A stretch of 64,000 bases of DNA. Source: Chaetorhynchus papuensis. Taxonomy: Eukaryota; Chordata; Aves; Passeriformes; Rhipiduridae. Both the position numbers and the translations under genes were made by a program. The notes beneath the pieces are model-generated. The model was not told the origin of the DNA. It did not search any database and saw only the letters and a list, made by a program, of their open reading frames with translations. Location of the stretch: the NCBI GenBank assembly GCA_013396525.1, contig VWYX01000013.1, forward strand, positions 405,888 through 469,887. Reading direction: 5' to 3'. Below, piece by piece: positions 25,116 through 38,592 of this stretch. Position 1 is the first letter of the stretch. Each line of letters opens with the position of its first letter.

Positions 25116-25182
25116 GCAATAACTTCAAACTAAAGCTTCATGCTTTCGTTGAGAACATAGATTCTACTGCCAGGAAATAACA
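25116..25182 (+). other. Possible 67-bp exon flanked by splice-site matches
   Basis: A pyrimidine-rich run ending CTTCTTAACAG (acceptor, AG at 25114-25115) precedes 67 bp that end ATAACA before GTAAGTGC (donor GT at 25183-25184). The donor fits GTRAGT perfectly but the last exon base is A instead of the usual G. In one frame the segment reads NNFKLKLHAFVENIDSTARK and then a stop just before the donor. As a coding exon it would place a splice junction only 2 bp after the stop. It might be a non-coding RNA exon or a chance pairing of splice-like words, since isolated matches are common in 64 kb. I do not recognise the peptide. Confidence 0.15.
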
Positions 25183-26829
25183 GTAAGTGCTTAAGTGTTA
25201 CAATTTCTTTTTAATGAAGAGGTTTTCTTTTTAAGTCTTTGATGTTTAATTATGTTCTGGGAAGCCATTATGATCACCCACTATATAGCCAGTGCTGAAA
25301 TATGCAAGTAGGTTCTCTCAGTGGATCAGATGGCTCTTGCTCAGAATGTTTATATTTATCTTTCACATGAAGGAAAACCGAATTGGAGTAAAGGCCTCTG
25401 TTTCAGTTGGCTGTAGTTCCCAGTGTTTTTATTGCATGGGCATAATTGTGTTTATGAAACAATTTTTGGAGTTATTAAAATTATTAGAAACTGAAGTGGA
25501 AGAGTTACTATACTTTTACAGAGAGTTTTGTTATATTTTAATGGATAACAGGAGACCAGAAAAGCAGAAAATTAATATGTTAGATGGAGAATGAGTCAGT
25601 GTTCTGAAAGACTGAACAAAGGTACAAAAGTAGTTCACGATAGGCTATTTATAAGTTGTTCCTTTGGGTTTTTGCAGCCAGGGTTAAATATAAGTGGCTG
25701 TATGCCATCAACAATAATTTAAATAAAGGCTTCATTGTCTTTCGTAAAGACACTGCTCTTCTTAGCAGCTTTTAACAGTCTCCGTGCAAAACAATGCAAT
25801 GTGAAATTGCTATCCACATTAAGGCTTTATGTCCTTTGTAAATGAATTTTGAACACACACCTGTTGTAAGATTGAATCTAAAAGTAAATTTGTATCAGTT
25901 GCTGTGTTTATTACCAAGGGATTGATTTAGGAAGGTTATATCTTTTATTAGCTTCCAGTCTGCCTTCAGTTTTCATTAGAGACTGAATAAGGATTGTCGG
26001 AGGGAGACAGGCAGTCTTGCACTCAGCAGCAGAGTGTGATGCTGCTAGAGGGCTTTTATGACCTCAGGGCATCATAGCTTGGGGCAATGTCTGATCAAGA
26101 TCAGAAGAGTAAGCCCTGTAGTATTCGGAGGGGTCTGTAATAATCAGTGTCGCTACAAAGCTGCATTAAGACTAGTTCTGGTTGTTTGGTTTTCAACACA
26201 GTATTAAGTCCCTACCTCTTTTTCCTAAATTCATCTCTGCCTGTGAGTTATCAAAAACAATTTTACTAATCTTCCACATCTACAAGCTGTGGTACAATGA
26301 ACCGAGATCTAGTTAAATCTTTTAAGATATATACTGAGTATTCTTAAATCAACTTACCTCCAGTAATTTTGGTGTATATACAAGTTGACACAGATGTTGA
26401 ATTATTTTTTCACTATTCTTTTAAGCAGAGCGGGAGAGTTGGTGATCTTGAAGGGAGAATCAGCTTTAATTTGCAATATGAATATCTTGGGCTGGGTAGG
26501 ATGATGCAGTTTTAGGAAACGCTTTATAACCTTTCCTTGGTCAATTTCTTTTTATAGGGCTTGTTTTTCAAAGCTTTTTACTTACTGCTAGTGATCTGTT
26601 ACACTTGAAAGCAGCTGAGTACTTTTGAAGGGTTCTGTATAAATATTTACATAAATGCAAACTGCATCTCTCCTGATCATCATAAAATTGTTTAAACTTC
26701 TTCCTGATGTCAGTCTGGTCTCTGTGAGGAAAAATGTTTGCTCTGCATTAAATGGTGCTGTTTTTTGAAATATGCTGAGGGTGCTCAGATTTGGGGTTTT
26801 TGGTTCTTTTTGGGGTTTTTTTTCTTTTT

Positions 26830-26850
26830 GTTGTTGTTGTTGTTGTTGTT
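26830..26850. repeat. (GTT)7 microsatellite in a G/T-rich tract
   Basis: Seven perfect GTT units, preceded from about 26795 by irregular TTTGGGGTTTTT blocks. The short frames over it on either strand are composed of Leu/Val/Phe or Thr/Lys runs and are artefacts of this composition. Confidence 0.9.
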
Positions 26851-28146
26851 TTTAGTTTCTGCAGTTGAAATGAGACTGGGGATGGAGGAACAGCTGAGTG
26901 TCTTCCAAAGAAAACTTGGGATTTGATTTCTAGAGAAGTTAATAGAAAGAATTGGGCTTTCATTTTAAAGCTTTGTGGTAAATTGTTTTGTTTCGTTGTT
27001 TGGGTTTTCTTTCCTTGATATCTGCTTTTATTTTTAACTGGTCAATCTGTTTGTCCCCACATGCTATGATGATGTTGAGCCAACACATATCATTTGCTTC
27101 TCAACTAAGCAGTGAAAAAATGTCAAAGGGAGTGTCAGCTAGAAGTAGAGATGATATTTCGTTCCAACAGAGGGGCGAATGAATTTTAAAGGCTCACAGT
27201 AGTTGCTTCAGAGAGAGCATTTAGTCTTGCAAAGAAAGATCCATTTTCTGCTTAATCACTTGCATTCTATCAATTGGATAAAAAGGGAGGATTCCATTGC
27301 CCTTCTGAATATACTACTGAAATGTTTGTTTTACTACTAGTAAAGAAATAATTTAAAAAAAAAAATCCTGTGATGCATTAATATTTTTGTTGGCTTTTCA
27401 GGAATATATTCCAGTATTCAACACATAGCCCAAAATAATAGATAGTGACTAAATAATGAAGCTATTCTGTCCACTTCTTTCACCAATTCTGATTACATCT
27501 AGAGACCCATGTGTACTTTACCCTGAAAGCTCAGCTATTCTAACACATGTTGTTTAAAAAGCCCTTTTGAGAATTGCTCCACTGATTAGGGGTAACTTTT
27601 TTTATGTTTTCTGTGTTCAGCTGCATTTCTTGCCTTTGTAGAAATACCCTATGGCTTGAAGGAGGTAAAGAACAGCAGGGAGCCCATTATCTGGCCATCT
27701 CTATAGATGACCATTCTTGTGCACACTCATTGTTTCACTGGAGAATTCTTATTACTAGATGGGATATTGCATTTTCAATATATTACTCAAGACTGTGAAT
27801 AGCTGTCTTTGACTGAATTAGTAGCCCTATATTTAAATATAAAGGGAAAGCAATAAGCTATACTGTAATCAAAGTCTCTAAAAATCAGTGGGTTTAGATG
27901 CCTTCTTGGAAGTTTGATCTGTAAAGGACCTAAAAAAAAATTATTAAGAAAAATAATATGTTCCCTGGAAAGGGAAACATTAAAGTTCTGATTTTGGATA
28001 GAAACATAATTAAAAATGATACAATTTATCATTACTTCAATATGTTAGTAAAATTATTTAAATAAGTTTTTTTATTTCATCTTGCATCTTCTGTGTTTTG
28101 AAGTTATGTCCATTCTGATAATTCTAATAGCAGGTATTACTTCCCC

Positions 28147-28185
28147 TTTTTTTTTTCTGTTTTTCTTTTTTTTTCTTTTTTTTTT
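28147..28185. repeat. T-rich tract
   Basis: About 39 bp that are nearly all T with a few C and one G interruption. A pure T14 run follows at 28284-28297. No retroelement body is recognisable next to either. Confidence 0.8.
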
Positions 28186-29280
28186 AAATATATATCCGCC
28201 TCTCAGTTCTGTTTGTGGAGGTTTGGTTTTTTCTTTGGTTTGCTCCTCCTGAATCAGAGGGTGCAGAAATAACTTTTGTGGGATTTTTTTTTTTTTTAAG
28301 GTACTGATTTGGTTACCAATAAGAAATTACAAAGATTATTTCAAGGATGAAGAGCTGCTAATATGAAAGTCGTGGTGTTGACATGAATGTGCTCCTTTAA
28401 AACATTAGGAACCTAAATAATCCATTATATGTTTTCAGATTGCTTTTTTCCTCTGTCTTCCAGAGTAACCCATGGATTGCCCTCGTACAGGTCAAAAGCC
28501 TGTTGACACAGGTAGACCCAGAGTGCTGAAACCTGAGTCCTTAACTAGAATGCTGCTATATTTAAATAAAAACTTCCTAAATTACAGTAAATTAAGTAAT
28601 TTTTGAGACCACTTTTTTTGTTTTACTTTCAGATATAAAGTAGTTGGTGTACTCTAATTCATATAGATGAGACTTTTGTAAAGCAGTAACTGAAAAAGAG
28701 TCTGTCATGTTACTCAACCAGATGAGCTTTGAGATAAGTGCATGATGCTTGTGCATTTGGTGAGTTTAGCCTTTTTTGCATAAAGAAGCATTGTTAGCAC
28801 ATAATCAAAATGATGACTGTCTGGGAAACATGTTTTCAAGGGTTACTTCCACAAATGAGTCATAAGTAGAAGCCCTTCAACTAGCACAGAACACATTAAG
28901 CTGGAAGAACAAACAAAAAGCTTGTTGGTAGATCAAAGGAAATGCAAACATAAAAGATACTCTTTGAAGATAAGTTGGTCTAAGTATCAGAATTGTAGCA
29001 ATATCTTTCTGTCTTATTCTCCTCTGGTTTATCACTTTCATGTACACGTTGATTATTTTAGCTGCTGGCATGGTTTCCTTCAAAAAGCTGTTCATTTGCT
29101 GCAACTTTAATGGGATAGAGAGTAAAGTGTTAGCAGTCTTAGGAGGACTGAGTTGATGTTCTAAAGGGAACAAAAATTTTAGCCAATTCTCTTGTACTTT
29201 GTTCAGCTAACTCTAGGAAAGTAAATCAAACATTGAGCACTGCAGCTGGCATGTATGAAACCTACTTGTGTGTACCTACC

Positions 29281-29300
29281 TATCTATCAAGAGATAGATA
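29281..29300. repeat. TATC/GATA inverted repeat, 8-bp stem
   Basis: TATCTATC at 29281-29288 and GATAGATA at 29293-29300 are exact reverse complements separated by AAGA. It probably derives from a decayed (TATC)n/(GATA)n microsatellite. Confidence 0.7.
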
Positions 29301-31218
29301 TGGCATATGATAGCTGTTGAAAGAGAGATAATATCTTTCTATCTACTGACATCATCTTTTTACAGATCACTCACAACATGAATTCTTGTGTGATTGCTAA
29401 GTTAAAATATTTCAGGTGTAGGTGCTCCTAGATTGCGTTGTGACCATCTACAGCCTGAAGACTGAATCAAAGTTGTCGACCATTCTTTCTTTCTGCCGTT
29501 TTTCTTCTTTGCTTTAGAAATGAACTTCTTTCAAGTAGGCAGGGAGTGAATGAGATGAATTGACCTGGCAGCTTTTTCTTCTGTAAGCCTTTTTCACTTT
29601 TCATTTGACTGGAAGTAGGTCCACTCCACAAGAAAAATAGTCCACCATGTAAACACTTCTGTGTCTTTTGATGTTCAGCTTATACACGTGTTTAACTAGT
29701 GATGTAATTGCTTTCTGCACGTGGCTTGGGCTGGGTTCCAGCCCCTTAGTTAGGGACAAATGCCCTGTGTAAGAGGACAGTTTACCCTGTAAGTAAACAA
29801 ATAAGCTTTGGTTATTATAGCTGCCCTTCTGGTCACATAAGAGATGAAAATTCAGGCTTGAAGTTTAAATGTGCCTCTGAGGGTCTCTGTGTCTCGGTCT
29901 TGGCTAAAGCTGAGCAGTCAGTCACTCTACTAACAAGGGAACCTTTTCCTAATGAAGGAAAATGTTATGTTGTGTCACAGGGAAATCTGTGTCAAATAGA
30001 CTGAAGTGAAATATAATAATTTGGCTTTTTATCTTCAAATAAGATGGAATTAAGCTACTAAAGAGCTTTATATATAGCAATAAAAGAAATCTTGATCGAT
30101 GACTTAGGATTGTATTAGAGATATAGCAGGAGGAAAATGCACTGGTCACTAAATAAGGTATGTAAATAATAATGAAGTCATATTTTGAATGTTCTTACTC
30201 ATAGCTTTATACATAAAAGCAATTTGCTATTACAAATAAACTTGTTCTGCTTTTGCATAAAATATCTTCCCCTTGTCACAGAAAGGAAGACTGGAATATA
30301 TAAATCATTGGAAATTTTCAAAAGACATTGTTTTGGGAAGAGCTACATGTACCAACAAAGTCACTGCTGGCTGCAAAACTGAATGGGACACAAATGTGTT
30401 GCATTCATAATATCAGCTATAAAATTTGAAATTAATATCAGTTTCTGCTTCCATTACCATTTGCTGATTAGCATAAAAGAAACTTTGCCCTAAGAGCTGT
30501 GAGGTAATTAACACGACATTCAAACCCAAAAAACATTTTCAAACCAGAAAAGGCTCTAAATGAAAATGACTGTTGGGAAAGCACTGAGGCAAGAATGATA
30601 TATATTTTCTGATATCTACTTCCCAGGCATCTACTTTAGGCCAAATTGCAGGGAGGGGGAGAGGATAATTTGCTGGGCAAGGCAGACCTCTGATTCACGG
30701 CACACGGCTATTACCACAGGAAAAAAAATTAAAAGACATTGTTTCAGATTGCTGTAGTAAAAATGCTTATAAAATACTGCTTCCCTTCTGGAAGCTTGTT
30801 GTTATAGAGTGACAATTTTGGGAAGCATGCTACAGTGTGTTAGTTGTCATTTCTAATCCTCAGCCATTAGCCAAAATACTCACTTAGATTATGAGATTTT
30901 GATCTCTTCAAATCATCTGACAGTGCTTTCCCTAAAGCATCCCAATAGTTCTATGGAAAACAACCTCCAATTTTTCAGCCTTTTTTCAGAGTGGGGAATA
31001 TTTTTGTGACCTTAATCTGGTGAAGTGCATTTTACCTTTTAAAGCATGCGTCAAATGGATGGAGAAATGTATGAAGTCAGGGGATCAGAACAGATAGTTG
31101 GCCTGATGTTGTGTTGTACAAAGCACGCGATGCAAAGTACAAAGCAGCGTCGTTTCCTGCACTTGGTCTGCACCGAGGTCCTTAACTTCACTAGGAAGCA
31201 CAAGTAGTCACTAGCTAC

Positions 31219-31238
31219 TGATTGATTGATTGATTGAT
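31219..31238. repeat. (TGAT)5 microsatellite
   Basis: Five perfect tetranucleotide units in otherwise complex sequence. Confidence 0.9.
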
Positions 31239-33710
31239 TTGAAAAACTAGCCCAATACCTAACTTTTTAGAAACTATTTGTAACTTTCTCCAGTGTTAGT
31301 AACAGGAAGCACTGCTTATGAAGCCTTCAGGTGTGGGGGACTTCCTGGTTCATAGTACGTGGTTTTAAAGGTACCCTCAGCAAATATCCAATATGCAGTT
31401 CCAATGATTAGCATTAAATCTAGCATATTTCAAAATAAATCAGTATAATGCTGCATCAGCACTTCAAAGTGTCCTCATGATTACTAATGCCACAGAGGGG
31501 AGAGTAAAGTTTGGAGAAAGTAATTAGAATGACCTTGCATTACCGAGCTGGTGAATGGTACTGGATTTTGTCCACATGTAATGGAGTTTTTCATAAGGTG
31601 CTGCTTATCAACAGCTTGTGCATGCAGATATCAATGAAAGTTAATGTGAATACTTACACATGAATATAAATTGCAAACCAAGTATGCCTTGTATTTTCCA
31701 AAAGCATTGCAGTTTTAGCTGAGCTAATTTAAGTTTTTTTTTATTATTATTAACTTAAAGTTTTTAGCAAACCGAAAATTATTTCTAGAACATTCCTTAT
31801 TTACTGGTATGTTCTTATATTGACAGTGGTTTGCATCACGCAGTCTGCCTTCTCTAACGGTTAATGCAGTGTTTGGCGCTACACTGCAGCAGTATGTGTT
31901 TAGTTTAGTAATGGTTTATAATTTACCTGAAAAGTTCTTCAGAGGCCACACCAGATACTAGATTGTCTTTAAAATACTTTATTTATTAATACACATAACC
32001 TCCAAATGCTTGTCTGTTTCTTTGCAATTCGGTTTTAGAGCTAAGAGTTGTGACTTAAGACAAATACTAGAAAAGTAGAATACAGAATGCTGACAGTCTT
32101 CTGAAACAGATGCAGAGGATCAGCAGTTTTTGCCGAGCATCAAATTGTGTTTTCTTTTTCCAGTATTTCTGCCACTGAACCTTACTGTAATTATGGTAAA
32201 CAAGGCTGAACTCACTGTAAGATGGTCTACTTAGAATAAGCTGACTTGTCTTTTAGCAGGTTTGCGACACACATCTTTAACTTTTGCAACTACATAATTA
32301 CTGCATCAACTGTGGAAGTGAGAGGTCAGCAATGCAATGCCTATTAGATGCCTTTATGGCACAATTGTTTATATTCACGAGCTTTCAGTATTTTGTATGT
32401 TAGCAATAAGCTCTTTCTGAGGTGATAGAGATCCATGTACACAAAATAACTTAAAAATACTATACCAGTGGAAAAACTAACAAACTCCCAATGCAAAACA
32501 ACAGGAGTTATCAAGAACATAAAGCTACCTCAGCTGCAGGGAGGGAAAATCTAATTGTCAAGTAGAGAGGAAAAGGTCTCAGGAGACAAAGATGTTGCTA
32601 AAGGTAGGATTTTCACCCCAGTATATGGAATTCTATGGAGTATTAATGTGAAAAGCTGATAACTGAGTCACTGTTAAATGTTTCCCTTCTTATCAAATCA
32701 TTAAACTGGAAAGAATCCTTTACAAATGATTTCTTTGCTGTCTGAGGATGACAATCTGCATTACATTGATGTAATGTTCAAGTTTAACCAAGCTCCACTG
32801 ATACAATTAAAAAACAAAAATATGCTTTAGGTTCTTTGCATAACAAGCTAAGCTAAATAAGAAGCCTACTGAAATATGAGGGCCCTGTTACAGAGTGATT
32901 TTATCCTTTGCTAGTACAGTTTGCAGGGAAGGGCAAAGATTAACAAACAGCTAGATTTTTCCTTAGCAAATATTGAGAAAATGTCTCATTTTGACAGTCT
33001 TCTGATTTTATGCTGAATGAAATGTTAACTTGAAATTTATCATCCAGTTTAAAAGATTTAAAGGCTTACTGGAAAAAAAAAATCCCAGACAAACACACCC
33101 CTCACACTGTAGAACTAAATGAGTCACTTTCAGATAAAGAGAAAAGTAATCTGTGAGTATTTGGTATTTGAGCTCTTACAAGTTCCATTACACAGCCACT
33201 GGAGATGCCTTTGTTTCATCTATCTTACTGGTCAATGGGTGTGCTAAACAGGAAAATTTATCATTTGTACATCTCTAATCTACAACTTATTTATGAGGAG
33301 GGTGATGTTTACAATACAGAAAATGAAGGCCTTTTTTCAAAGTTGCCAAGAAAATATTGTGAATGTGTTCTTGATACTTTAAGTGGGCATGTCTAGGCTT
33401 TCAAGTGATGTATAGAGCAATCTGTTTCTTGGTCCTTATGGCAAACAAGGTGGCATTATGGTTTGGCAGGGCAGTGCCTTTATACAGACCAAGATCATCT
33501 CAAGATGATAACAGTAGCATCTGAAGGGGGCCCACTCCTGTTAGCAGCTGTCATCTCTTAACAGTGAATTGTCATAATTTTCATATTTATTCTTTTATCT
33601 GGTGTAGTCCAGTACTACTTATAGCACCGGCTTACATGATCAGGGAGGCTCAAGCAGCAAAACTGTGCTTAAACTGCTTCACCTGTGACTGGAACCCCAG
33701 TTGAAATATT

Positions 33711-33844
33711 CCTGGGTCTGTCTGTCTCCCTGCTTCCAGGTTTGTTATATTGTGCATTACAAAAACATTAGATTCAGCCTGGGTCTGTCTGTCTCCCTGC
33801 TTCCAGGTTTGTTGTATTGTGCATTACAAAAACATTAGGTTCAG
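33711..33844. repeat. Tandem duplication of a 67-bp unit, two copies
   Basis: Copy 1 is 33711-33777 and copy 2 is 33778-33844, directly abutting. Both begin CCTGGGTCTGTCTGTCTCCC and end ACAAAAACATTAG(A/G)TTCAG. The copies differ at only two positions, both A in copy 1 and G in copy 2 (33747 vs 33814 and 33772 vs 33839), giving 65/67 identity. This indicates a fairly recent slippage or unequal-exchange event. No known transposon termini are visible in the unit. Confidence 0.95.
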
Positions 33845-35018
33845 ACTTATGTAAAGTCTAATGGATTAATTCAGAGATTTGTGATGAAAGAAATGTCAGC
33901 ATTTAAATATGCTTGATTTAATTAGTTACGTTTCTGTAGAAGACATGCACAAAGGGAATAATTCCCCAAAACAACGAATTTATTTTTATTTCCATGTATA
34001 TAGACTTCTAGTTTACTCAAAACTGATAAACTACAAAAGGTATTTGCTTCTATTATCTATATGTAGCTTTTCCTTTAAGTCGAGTCGGAAGCAAAATAGT
34101 GACTGAAACTTGAATTAAGTTTCTTTAAAAGAATTTCAAATATCCAGGCTGCCTGGGACTCTAGTACATGAAGAAAACTATAATAGGATATATGGGTATT
34201 ATTCAGTGGAAGGCAAGTTGCAAAATCAGATACCTGTACCTGTAACAAAAGAGAGAAATGTTTTAACCTTTTATACTGTAAGGCAAGTATTACAAAGATT
34301 AGTAGAGATACAACATAAATTTCTTCCAGATGTTTTGTACTTAAAATATTTTTTAAAAATTATATGTTCTTCTAGATTACTAATCTGTTTTAATTAGAGC
34401 TTTTCCCTCTAAAGTCAGGAGAAGACTTTTCTTGATATTTAAGTTTGAAAAATAATCTGTATTCTGTGCTTGTGCACTCCCATGTTCATGTTTATTACAC
34501 AAGATTAAATAAGTGCATTGTTTTGTATTATTGTTTGACACATTCAAGGATTTTCGACAGTCATTTCACTCCGCTATACTTTGAAACATGTCTTGCAATG
34601 TAGCATGTTCAAACTGGCATGAGAAGAAATGTTTTCTAGAGCAATTCAGTACTACATTTATCTGAGAAAACTAAGTGGCATAATATCATGCAGTGTTGCT
34701 TCTCTTGGGAGCAGAGTTTTTTTCTGTGTCAGATGAAGTATTCTGAGAATCTAAGGTTAACTGCGTACAACAGTAGAAATGATTCAAGGCATAAAGAGGC
34801 ACGTGTTTGTAAATAACTGCTGTCACAGTTTTAACTTATTTCACAAAAATTCCCCAAGGAGTTGCATTGCTTTTCATAGTTCTAATGTTGAAATAATCGT
34901 TTCTGTGGGAAGATTTATAAGCATAGATAATTTAGACTACTCCTTTTTACTTCTGGCTTGTTTCAGATAAAGGATTTCAACTTTTTTTATTGTCTCAAAA
35001 GATTCCAAGCTTGTATGG

Positions 35019-35030
35019 AAAAAAAAAAAA
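35019..35030. repeat. Poly-A run (A12)
   Basis: Twelve consecutive A bases. The upstream 100 bp show no recognisable retroposed gene, so a retroposon tail is not supported. Confidence 0.75.
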
Positions 35031-36777
35031 GGTATTAGAATTTACTATTTTCTGTAGTATCTTAGTTTTCTCTTTCTTGCAGTCATCCTCTCTTCTTTTT
35101 TTTGCGCAGTAAAGTCTGGAAAAATGTGACCTATAGGTGAATGAGGAGGGGAAGTGCTAATTCTAGGATTCTGCAAATTCCTTCTGAAGGCTGTAAGGGA
35201 TACAGAAGGAACTGGCAAAAAATATCAGAGCAATTTCACAGAATAATCTGTGTAAAGAAGCTATGTACAGAATAATAGCTCTTCTAGCAGAGACTGGCCT
35301 TCTCTTCCAACAAATCAATTATCTTCTCTGGCCACAGCTGTCTCGTGGCTGGGGATGGCTATGGCAGTGTTGCAACCTGGTCAGTTTGAAAAGAAGAAAA
35401 AATAATGATAGAGTTTTATTTGGTCTCTCTCACTATGTAGCAGCTCTACCACTGATCTTCCATCCATCACAGTTCAGAAGTCACTGAAGTCTTTGGTTTC
35501 TCCAATTTGCTTTTTAACTCCTGAGGGGACTTCAGACTATACTACTTCAGATTGCTACTTGGGGTATATTACTCCAAGACTTACAGTGGATATCTTAACC
35601 CAACTCAGAGGTTTCCTCTTCCATTTAAATCTTCCAGCTATGCAGCAGCCCTGTTGCATGAGAACCTCTGGGATTTACAGAAGGGTAGTCTTCCCTGTTA
35701 CAGAAAAAATGCAGGATGTGAAAAAATTCAGTATTCCGTATCCAGTGATTAAGATTTTTAGAGGTTATCTCTTCTGGCACCAAAGCAGGCTCAACTGAAA
35801 TCAATTATTATGCAAGCTAGAATAGTTTTTGGAAATATATACAAAGATTGCAGGACTGTATTATATCTTAGCATTTGTTATGCTTTGGAAGCCAAGGTAA
35901 ACTTGGGAATTCTCTTTATTATGGTACAGATTTTCAGATTAATTTATTAAAATTTAATTGGATTTTCAAATTGATTCCACTAAATTTGACTAAAATATGT
36001 TTTTTGTTAAGCTGTTTAAAGAAAGAACAGGTAAGTAGGACCATGGAGATGTTACTTAAATCCAAGTATTCAAAGTGAGAACAATCAGTACGTAAATTAT
36101 TGAGCTGTCATGTTAAATGAAGCTGAATATTTTTAAGTGATTCATATGCAGATTGTTAAAAAAGACACAGACTCTGCATTATCAAACATTAGAAGCTCAA
36201 GTTAGGGCTCATTACTTTTCAAAATTAAGGGAAAAATAAGACCTAATTTTTGGAACTTAGCTGTGCAGAAAGAGTGTGAGGCTGATTCTCTTTTCCTGAC
36301 AATAGAATAAGTTCTGTAGTAACATCTGTTAAAGAGCATTTTCATGCTTTTTATATATTCAGTTGTCCATAATTTCATTAGTCATTAATCTACATGGATA
36401 TAGTTCTTAATATTACTGCAATATGTAAAAGCATAAATTTTTGCAAAATATAACTTTTAAGTACCTCATTGATTTTTCTTTTTGATGAGGAACGAAATAG
36501 TTAATAATGCTGACAAGTCTTTAAGTATGTAGGTAAAATAGGCTCACTACATAGAGCTGAATGCAGTTCTTTCCATTTTAGAGCTACTCTGCCAGACTTT
36601 CTGAAGAGCAGTTTTTATATCTAAGGATTTGTCAATGTGAAGACTGAGTCTAAAAATAAAGAATTTGAGTGAAGTGACACAAGCACAGAAAATATTTTAA
36701 TATAGGAGGGTTGCTGGTGATGTATACTTATTCATAGAAGTTGCTTCAGACTTCTGCTAGTAAGAGAATAGGGGTCA

Positions 36778-36834
36778 CAGTATAAAACAGTAACAGTATA
36801 TAAACAGTATATAAAACTGTAACAGTATAAAACT
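36778..36834. repeat. Short imperfect tandem repeat of AACAGTATATAA-like units
   Basis: About five imperfect copies of ACAGTATA/ACAGTA with AAA spacers in 57 bp. It is a decayed minisatellite produced by local slippage. Confidence 0.75.
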
Positions 36835-38562
36835 CTTTTCTGTACCACATATTTTCAAAGGGAGGTGGGGGGAAGACAAGGAGAAATCTTAATCAAATTG
36901 AAAAAGAATAAGTTTAATTGAATTCCTCTGAGGTTATGCTAAACAGAGGTCTGCCTCAAGCTCTGTGGTACTGAGCATTTCCACTTAATGTGGGGTTGAT
37001 CTGGACATACAACATTATTCCTTAAAACTGTCATTCCTATAACTGCTGGGCTTGGTGTTTGCGGTATTTCAAATGCAGTTGTGTGAAGGCTTTTTCTTTT
37101 TTTTTTCTTCTTCTCCCCAGTTCTTCATTTTTCCTTGTCAAATATAATAAATATTGATTCACCTTAAGTATCTAATAGTAATCTGGTTTTAGACACTTGG
37201 ATCTGTATGTACCACTATGGATGCAGACACATGATCACACCATAACAGTCTAATGAGCTGCAGCATTTAGCCTGCTGTAGTAAATGTTGTGGATGTGCCT
37301 GTGAGAGGTTTCTGGTGGACAGAAAAGTGAATTTCAGAATACATTTGGTCAGAAATGTCTGGCAAGTTTGAACTAGCACAGTGCTTGTTATGCTGTGAAA
37401 CTAATGGTGTTTGATTAGGTTCTTGTGCTTTGCTGTCAGTCTTGCTTTGGGCAAATCATCTCCACTCTGTGTTTGTTTGCCTCTGTAAAACATCACTACT
37501 GTCTACTTGCTTTGAACTGTTAGTAAGTTTGAGCCAACACAAGGTTTTCTCTGAAACTTCAACCTCTCCTGGAGTTCATGGTTATGGAACTGCCTTTTCT
37601 CTACTTTGTTATATGCAACCTGCTCTTTTAGGGAGATTGGGGATATTCCCAAGAGTGTTGCTTGTCAAAAGTGCTGCAAGGCAATATCTGAATTCAACCT
37701 GTAGTCCTCAAAATGCAAGGAAGCGTTCTTTTGAGTGCACTGGCCATAGCAAGCAGGGACTTGTCCTCAAGGGGAATTGTTATTCTGGGAACTTGCATGG
37801 TGTTAGTATCACAGGGGATCCTAGTAATTGCTCACAAAGTAAATGTGATTTTTGGGGACTGTTTCAGCCACCAAAACAGAGTATTGGTATCAAATAACAG
37901 GAGCAAATTAAATGGGAGCCTGTAAGCGTGTGTGGGGGAAAAAAGGTCAGATTCCAAATTGGGATCAGGTCCAAAAATTTTTCCATGTGGAAAATTTATT
38001 GTATTAGGAAACTGCTTTTACTTTATGGTTACTTTGTGCCAGGCTTTCCCTACCATGTGTGTGCACAAAAGTATGTGCAAAAATATGCCTATTCTAACTT
38101 CAATATTTAAGTACTCTATTTGGAGTAATGTAATCCTGTTTTGCTGCAAAACTTAACTCCCAAAAAAATTGAAACATAATTTTACACCTAGACAAGACCA
38201 AATTTAGTTTCTCATTGTGATATTACTCATTATTCCCTTAATCCATAGTTCTCAGGTGAATTATGCTTCATTTTAAGAATAGGAACATAGATTGAATGAG
38301 GGCCTTGGGACGGCTGGTACTCAATTTAGTGTCTGTTTCGGTACTGATTTAAAGCCCATGTATGCTACCTGAAATATAATCAAATTACTCATGAGATCTC
38401 TGCTTCTACCCTTTGAGAGCATTTGTATTTTTGAAATGAAGTCCTATAAAGCATAGGCATTTCTTTCTGCTATACGCAAGATAAGCTTTTTCACAGCTTT
38501 ATATGTGAATCTACGGAATGTTAAAAAAGAATTCTCGGGGCTAACTGTAGGGTCTGTGACAT

Positions 38563-38592
38563 TCAAAAAGGAAGGGATATTTTCCTTTTTGA
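38563..38592. repeat. Perfect inverted repeat, 11-bp stem and 8-nt loop
   Basis: TCAAAAAGGAA (38563-38573) and TTCCTTTTTGA (38582-38592) are exact reverse complements around an 8-nt loop. The arms are purine/pyrimidine-biased, so chance formation in AT-rich DNA is plausible. A T-run in the second arm makes it look terminator-like, but bacterial terminator logic does not apply in this genome. Confidence 0.7.

Noticed and set aside
36001..36036. Possible exon ending at a GTAAGTAG donor (36031)
   Set aside because: The only upstream acceptor candidates are weak and the intervening sequence is ordinary AT-rich DNA. A lone donor match is expected many times by chance.
37430..37897. 155-codon plus-strand frame
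   Set aside because: A few frames of this length are expected by chance in 64 kb read six ways. No domain, and overlapping frames of similar quality exist.
38563..38592. Rho-independent terminator
   Set aside because: The stem-loop followed by T occurs in a eukaryotic nuclear genome, where this mechanism does not operate, and the stem is not GC-rich.
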